Shown here in pieces: positions 7,816-10,199 of a stretch of 10,199 bases of DNA. Position numbers and translations under genes: made by a program. Positions within the stretch are counted from its first letter, which is position 1. Every line of letters begins with the position of its first letter. The notes under the pieces are model-generated. The model was not told the DNA's origin. It saw nothing but the letters and a program-made list of their open reading frames with translations, and searched no databases. The DNA is from Phoronis ovalis (taxonomy: Eukaryota > Phoronida > Phoronidae): the NCBI GenBank assembly GCA_028565635.1, contig JAOXYB010066556.1, positions 1-10,199 of the forward strand, read 5' to 3'.

Positions 7816-7923
7816 CCGCCCCATGTAAACAAATTTTGAGTAAAGGTTCAGCTACTTCTAGGATATATAAAACTCTTGGAACACCCTAGTTTAAATCAAC
7901 CATTCGCTTTTACTCTAACCATG
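7816..7923 (+). promoter_or_regulatory. Candidate plus-strand core promoter with Kozak ATG
   Basis: In order: a GC-box-like CCGCCCC (about 7817-7823), a forkhead-type GTAAACA (about 7826-7832), a TATA box TATATAAAA (7864-7872), an initiator-like TCAACC with A at 7898 (32 bp from the first T of TATAAAA at 7866), then AACCATGG with ATG at 7921 (A at -3, G at +4). The frame after the ATG reads MVSTNTFLLMFG and stops, with a possible donor (G|GTTAAG) just before the stop. Spacing is right for a real TATA promoter, but no downstream coding exon on the plus strand could be confirmed. Confidence 0.3.
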
Positions 7924-9370
7924 GTCTCCACGAATACATTTTTGCTAATGTTTGGTTAAGGAAGAAAACCCATCATTTGCAACTGAAAGTTTATTTCCCT
8001 GGTGTTATTTATGTACGGTCAAGGGTTTAGAGATATTTATAGCCTTAGTTAGTATAGTGAATATTTTGATACATAACTTGATTTATTATTGTAGTATTTT
8101 ATTGTATTATACCTATTTTTACATTCAGAATGAGATTGATTTTAAAAACAGACGCAACATTCCTTAAATTACTAGTCGTTTCTTTAATTATTTAATATCC
8201 ATTATATATCCGATGGGATTTTTTACACTTTATATATAGACGGATATACATGTTTACATATCATTGACTTGTAACAGAATGGCACAGAAATAATACAAAG
8301 CGAAACTGACTTTAATACACCCTTTGAATTTCAGCATTAATTCCCTATAAATAATTATACAGTTAAACCACAACAGAAACGATACTTTATTTTATTTCTG
8401 GAGAAGGTACTTCATTTTAACAAACGCAAATGATACTTTTTTTCTTGATCAGCAGACATTGCAATCTTACAGTCTACAATTTGGCTCCTAGTGCAAAGAA
8501 ATGTACGATTTGTCGTGCCATGTTTTACGGTTTAGTTCTCTATGCTCGAGGTCCTACGCTACCCACCTTTTTAAGATTCATCTTTTTGAAATTTATTCTA
8601 ACGGAGGATGCTTTGCTACAAAGCTAGCGTAATCAGCTGAAGTCTTAGAGTTTTTAACATCAGTAATAAATTTTAATTTGTATTTCAAAATGTCATGTTC
8701 ATCTCGACTTTATAGCTCTTGTCACAACCCTTCACTTGTGACATTGGCACGTTGTTAAAGGTTTATCGGATTAACGACTGTCAAGTACTCTTTCATCCCG
8801 GATTTGTTCGCTGGCATCAACAGACAAACACTATAATCCGGTATAATCATAGGGGCACCTTATTGTACTGGTATCATTCGAAAATGCCAAAATTTTAAAA
8901 TTGTATTTTTGGCAATGGTCGACATCGATATAAATCAGATGTGTGTCGAAACCACGTTACGAAAGAAAATTAATTTAGTTAAATGTAACAACTGTCCGAA
9001 TCTAGGAATATGTATCATTATGTTTTTAAAGATATCATAGCGCTACCTATGTATGGATACGGAAACGAAATGTCTATGGATTCTATAATATATCACTGCA
9101 CTAAAGGTGGGTATTCGATTGATAATTGGCATTCTTTTCTTTGAGTCGGGTATACTTTGCAAAGAAAATAAACTCAGAATTAAGAAGAAAATATTTATTT
9201 GTTGAGAGCAATCTTTTATTAACTTTGTTGCACAAAAAGCCGTTCTCTCCGCATTATCAGCAATTTATATTCGAACAGAAAGCAATTAACAGTTAGGTCC
9301 AGGGGGCACTAACATTTGAAGTCACTATATACATATACCTCTCAATAGGCCTAATTTTTTTCAGCTCCTG
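7924..9370. other. AT-rich sequence without a recognisable gene
   Basis: Open frames here (7952-8167, 8430-8627) are of chance length and match nothing I know. Short inverted repeats lie at 8720-8743 (perfect 8-bp arms TGTCACAA/TTGTGACA) and 8885-8914 (TGCCAAAAT against ATTTTTGGCA). Two AATAAA motifs on the minus strand lie at 9194-9220. Confidence 0.6.
9194..9220 (-). terminator. Possible polyadenylation signals for the 9751-9940 exon
   Basis: TTTATT on plus (AATAAA on minus) occurs at 9194-9199 and 9215-9220. They are the first AATAAA hexamers found downstream of the TAG at 9751 and would give a 3' UTR of roughly 530-570 bases. In such AT-rich DNA the hexamer is common by chance. Confidence 0.25.
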
Positions 9371-9660
9371 CATTTACCATGCCACAATGTATGTTTTTCA
9401 CGGTTCGCAAAGCCTTAATAAATATAGGCTATACTTTTCTTGTTGGACATTTGCTACAGGGTAAATTTTCAAAATATATTCATTTACCATGGAGTATATT
9501 TCTTGAAAAAAAACAGGTATGAAAAATGAAAGTCCTTAAATGTTCACATATTTATCTACCACAGGTACAATTTACAAATGAATTTACCACATGGTTTATA
9601 TTTTGGGAGAACCATTTCCAACAGGGTATACTTTTCGCATGTTTTTCATTTACCACAGGG
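9371..9660. repeat. Decayed 33-34-bp minisatellite (CATTTACCACAGGGTATA units)
   Basis: Variants of CATTTACCACAGGG start at about 9371, 9448, 9481, 9549, 9581, 9613 and 9647. Spacings are 77, 33, 68, 32, 32 and 34, that is one or two units of about 33-34 bp. The second half of the unit is TA-T-rich (TATACTTTTC..ATGTTTTTC). Copies have diverged considerably. It shares the core CAGGGTA with the array at 865-1152. If the neighbouring exon is real, the array lies in its 3' UTR or just past it. Confidence 0.65.
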
Positions 9661-9750
9661 CCACGCCTTTTTTAACCCTGGGCCGTACACCTTACTAACA
9701 TTTTTGACAAGTATTCCCCAGGATTCGAAGGTACAGCATCGGCACAATTC

Positions 9751-9940
9751 CTAAACGTTTATAAGTCCTTTTATAATAGGATGTTTTGGACTTTTTGGCA
9801 CATTACTGTAATCTTCTTCCAGATGATAGTCTGGCATAGTTTTACCACAGTATTCCATTCTAAGTGGTTCGGTTCGCCCACTTTCTACTTTGTATTTAAA
9901 CATCACCTCAAAATTACACATTTCGTCATTGTTGCTTGTT
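9751..9940 (-). CDS. Likely terminal coding exon of an unidentified second gene
   Basis: A good acceptor (TTATCTTACAG) with a branch-like CTAAT/TTAAT stretch before it leads into one base plus 62 codons and a TAG at 9753-9751. The protein is hydrophilic and well mixed in composition: it starts TSNNDEMCNFEVMFKYKV, has MEYCGKTMPDYHLEEDY in the middle and ends HPIIKGLINV. I do not recognise the family. Two Cys spaced as C-x(26)-C and an ordinary amino-acid mix look more like real protein than the other chance frames here. YCG followed by MPD faintly recalls CUB domains, but the rest does not fit. A weaker donor inside (TGTG|GTAAAA) could make it an internal exon instead. Earlier exons would lie beyond the right edge. 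Confidence 0.45.
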
Positions 9941-10036
9941 CTGTAAGATAACAAATTAATATTTTCAGTGAAGTATTAGCAATGTTTTTCTAGTGTAATT
10001 AGGTTGCACAGCAAGTGCAATCTATTGAGATTGTAT

Positions 10037-10080
10037 CTTTTTTTTCTTTATTTTTTTTCCTTTATTTTTTTTTTTCTTTC
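10037..10080. repeat. T-rich (A-rich on minus) low-complexity tract
   Basis: About 44 bases of T runs broken by single A, C or CC. Read on the minus strand it is an A-rich tail following 10199-10081, which would fit the 3' end of a minus-strand retroposon (SINE or LINE), although no body of such an element can be recognised. Confidence 0.6.
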
Positions 10081-10172
10081 AATTTTCAAACGTCTATAAA
10101 TTGGAGACGCTTTGAGCTATGTGTGTCAAACTTAAGGTGTGGACTTAGTAGGGAGGGGGACATACAAAAAAT

Positions 10173-10196
10173 AGGTCAGGGGTCAATTTGAGGTCA
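10173..10196 (+). promoter_or_regulatory. Three nuclear-receptor-like half-sites (DR1 plus DR5 spacing)
   Basis: AGGTCA (10173-10178), one base, GGGTCA (10180-10185), five bases, AGGTCA (10191-10196). Direct repeats spaced by 1 and by 5 are the known layouts for RXR heterodimer and retinoic-acid-type elements. The run sits at the window edge and may instead be the body of an interspersed repeat, so function is uncertain. Confidence 0.25.
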
Positions 10197-10199
10197 GTA

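Noticed and set aside
7952-8167. 71-codon plus-strand frame after the TATA/Kozak set
   Set aside because: Starts in a different frame from the Kozak ATG and becomes runs of Ile, Leu, Tyr and Asn typical of AT-rich noncoding DNA.
8430-8627. 65-codon plus-strand frame with a CxxC and a good acceptor (CTTGATCAGCAG) inside
   Set aside because: The acceptor is plausible, but the protein is not recognisable and no donor or partner exon could be fixed in frame with the ATG at 7921.
1-10199. CRISPR arrays, bacterial operons, phage or viral genes
   Set aside because: No regularly spaced direct repeats with unique spacers, no bacterial gene structure and no viral protein signatures were seen; the only tandem arrays are degenerate minisatellites.

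Overview
This is eukaryotic, AT-rich, intron-rich DNA from an animal. The one securely identified gene is the 5' half of a BMP1/tolloid-type astacin metalloprotease on the minus strand. Long AT-rich introns, a hairpin MITE and decayed minisatellites suit a mollusc (perhaps a bivalve) or another lophotrochozoan. That placement is a guess from genome texture, not from a diagnostic sequence.

Layout, read in the direction of the protease gene (right to left). Five coding exons fit together with GT-AG introns and perfect phase: 6476-6326 (signal peptide, start of propeptide), 4511-4271 (aspartate-switch motif, then a very basic His/Lys/Arg-rich propeptide), 3921-3794 (furin site RNKR and mature N-terminus [10 protein letters not shown]), 2903-2783 (astacin core, first part) and 1544-1366 (CGCC loop and zinc site [12 protein letters not shown]). 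Together they give 273 complete codons plus one base. The exon ending at 1366 has a good donor, so the rest of the astacin domain and any CUB and EGF domains must lie beyond position 1. None was found in 1-1365.

Intron 5 (1365 to the window edge) carries a 314-bp near-perfect hairpin transposon (297-610, TA target duplication) and a decayed 31-32-bp minisatellite (about 865-1152). The other introns are AT-rich with nothing firm in them.

Upstream of the start codon are a candidate proximal promoter (6928-7040: CCAAT boxes and a cluster of TGACA motifs), a consensus splice donor at 7360 that could end an untranslated first exon, and an unrelated plus-strand TATA/initiator/Kozak arrangement at 7816-7923. 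From about 7930 to 9370 I see only AT-rich DNA with small palindromes. At 9371-9660 is a second decayed minisatellite (33-34 bp) sharing a CAGGGTA core with the first. At 9940-9751 is a likely terminal coding exon of an unidentified second minus-strand gene. The right edge holds a T-rich tract and a triplet of nuclear-receptor-like half-sites, possibly part of a retroposon.

How it works together: the protease would be secreted as a zymogen, held inactive by the Asp of the YIGDI motif, cut after RNKR by a furin-like convertase, and then act outside the cell on matrix precursors or BMP antagonists, as its family does. No previously undescribed system is evident. The most unusual coding feature is the extremely basic, His-rich propeptide.
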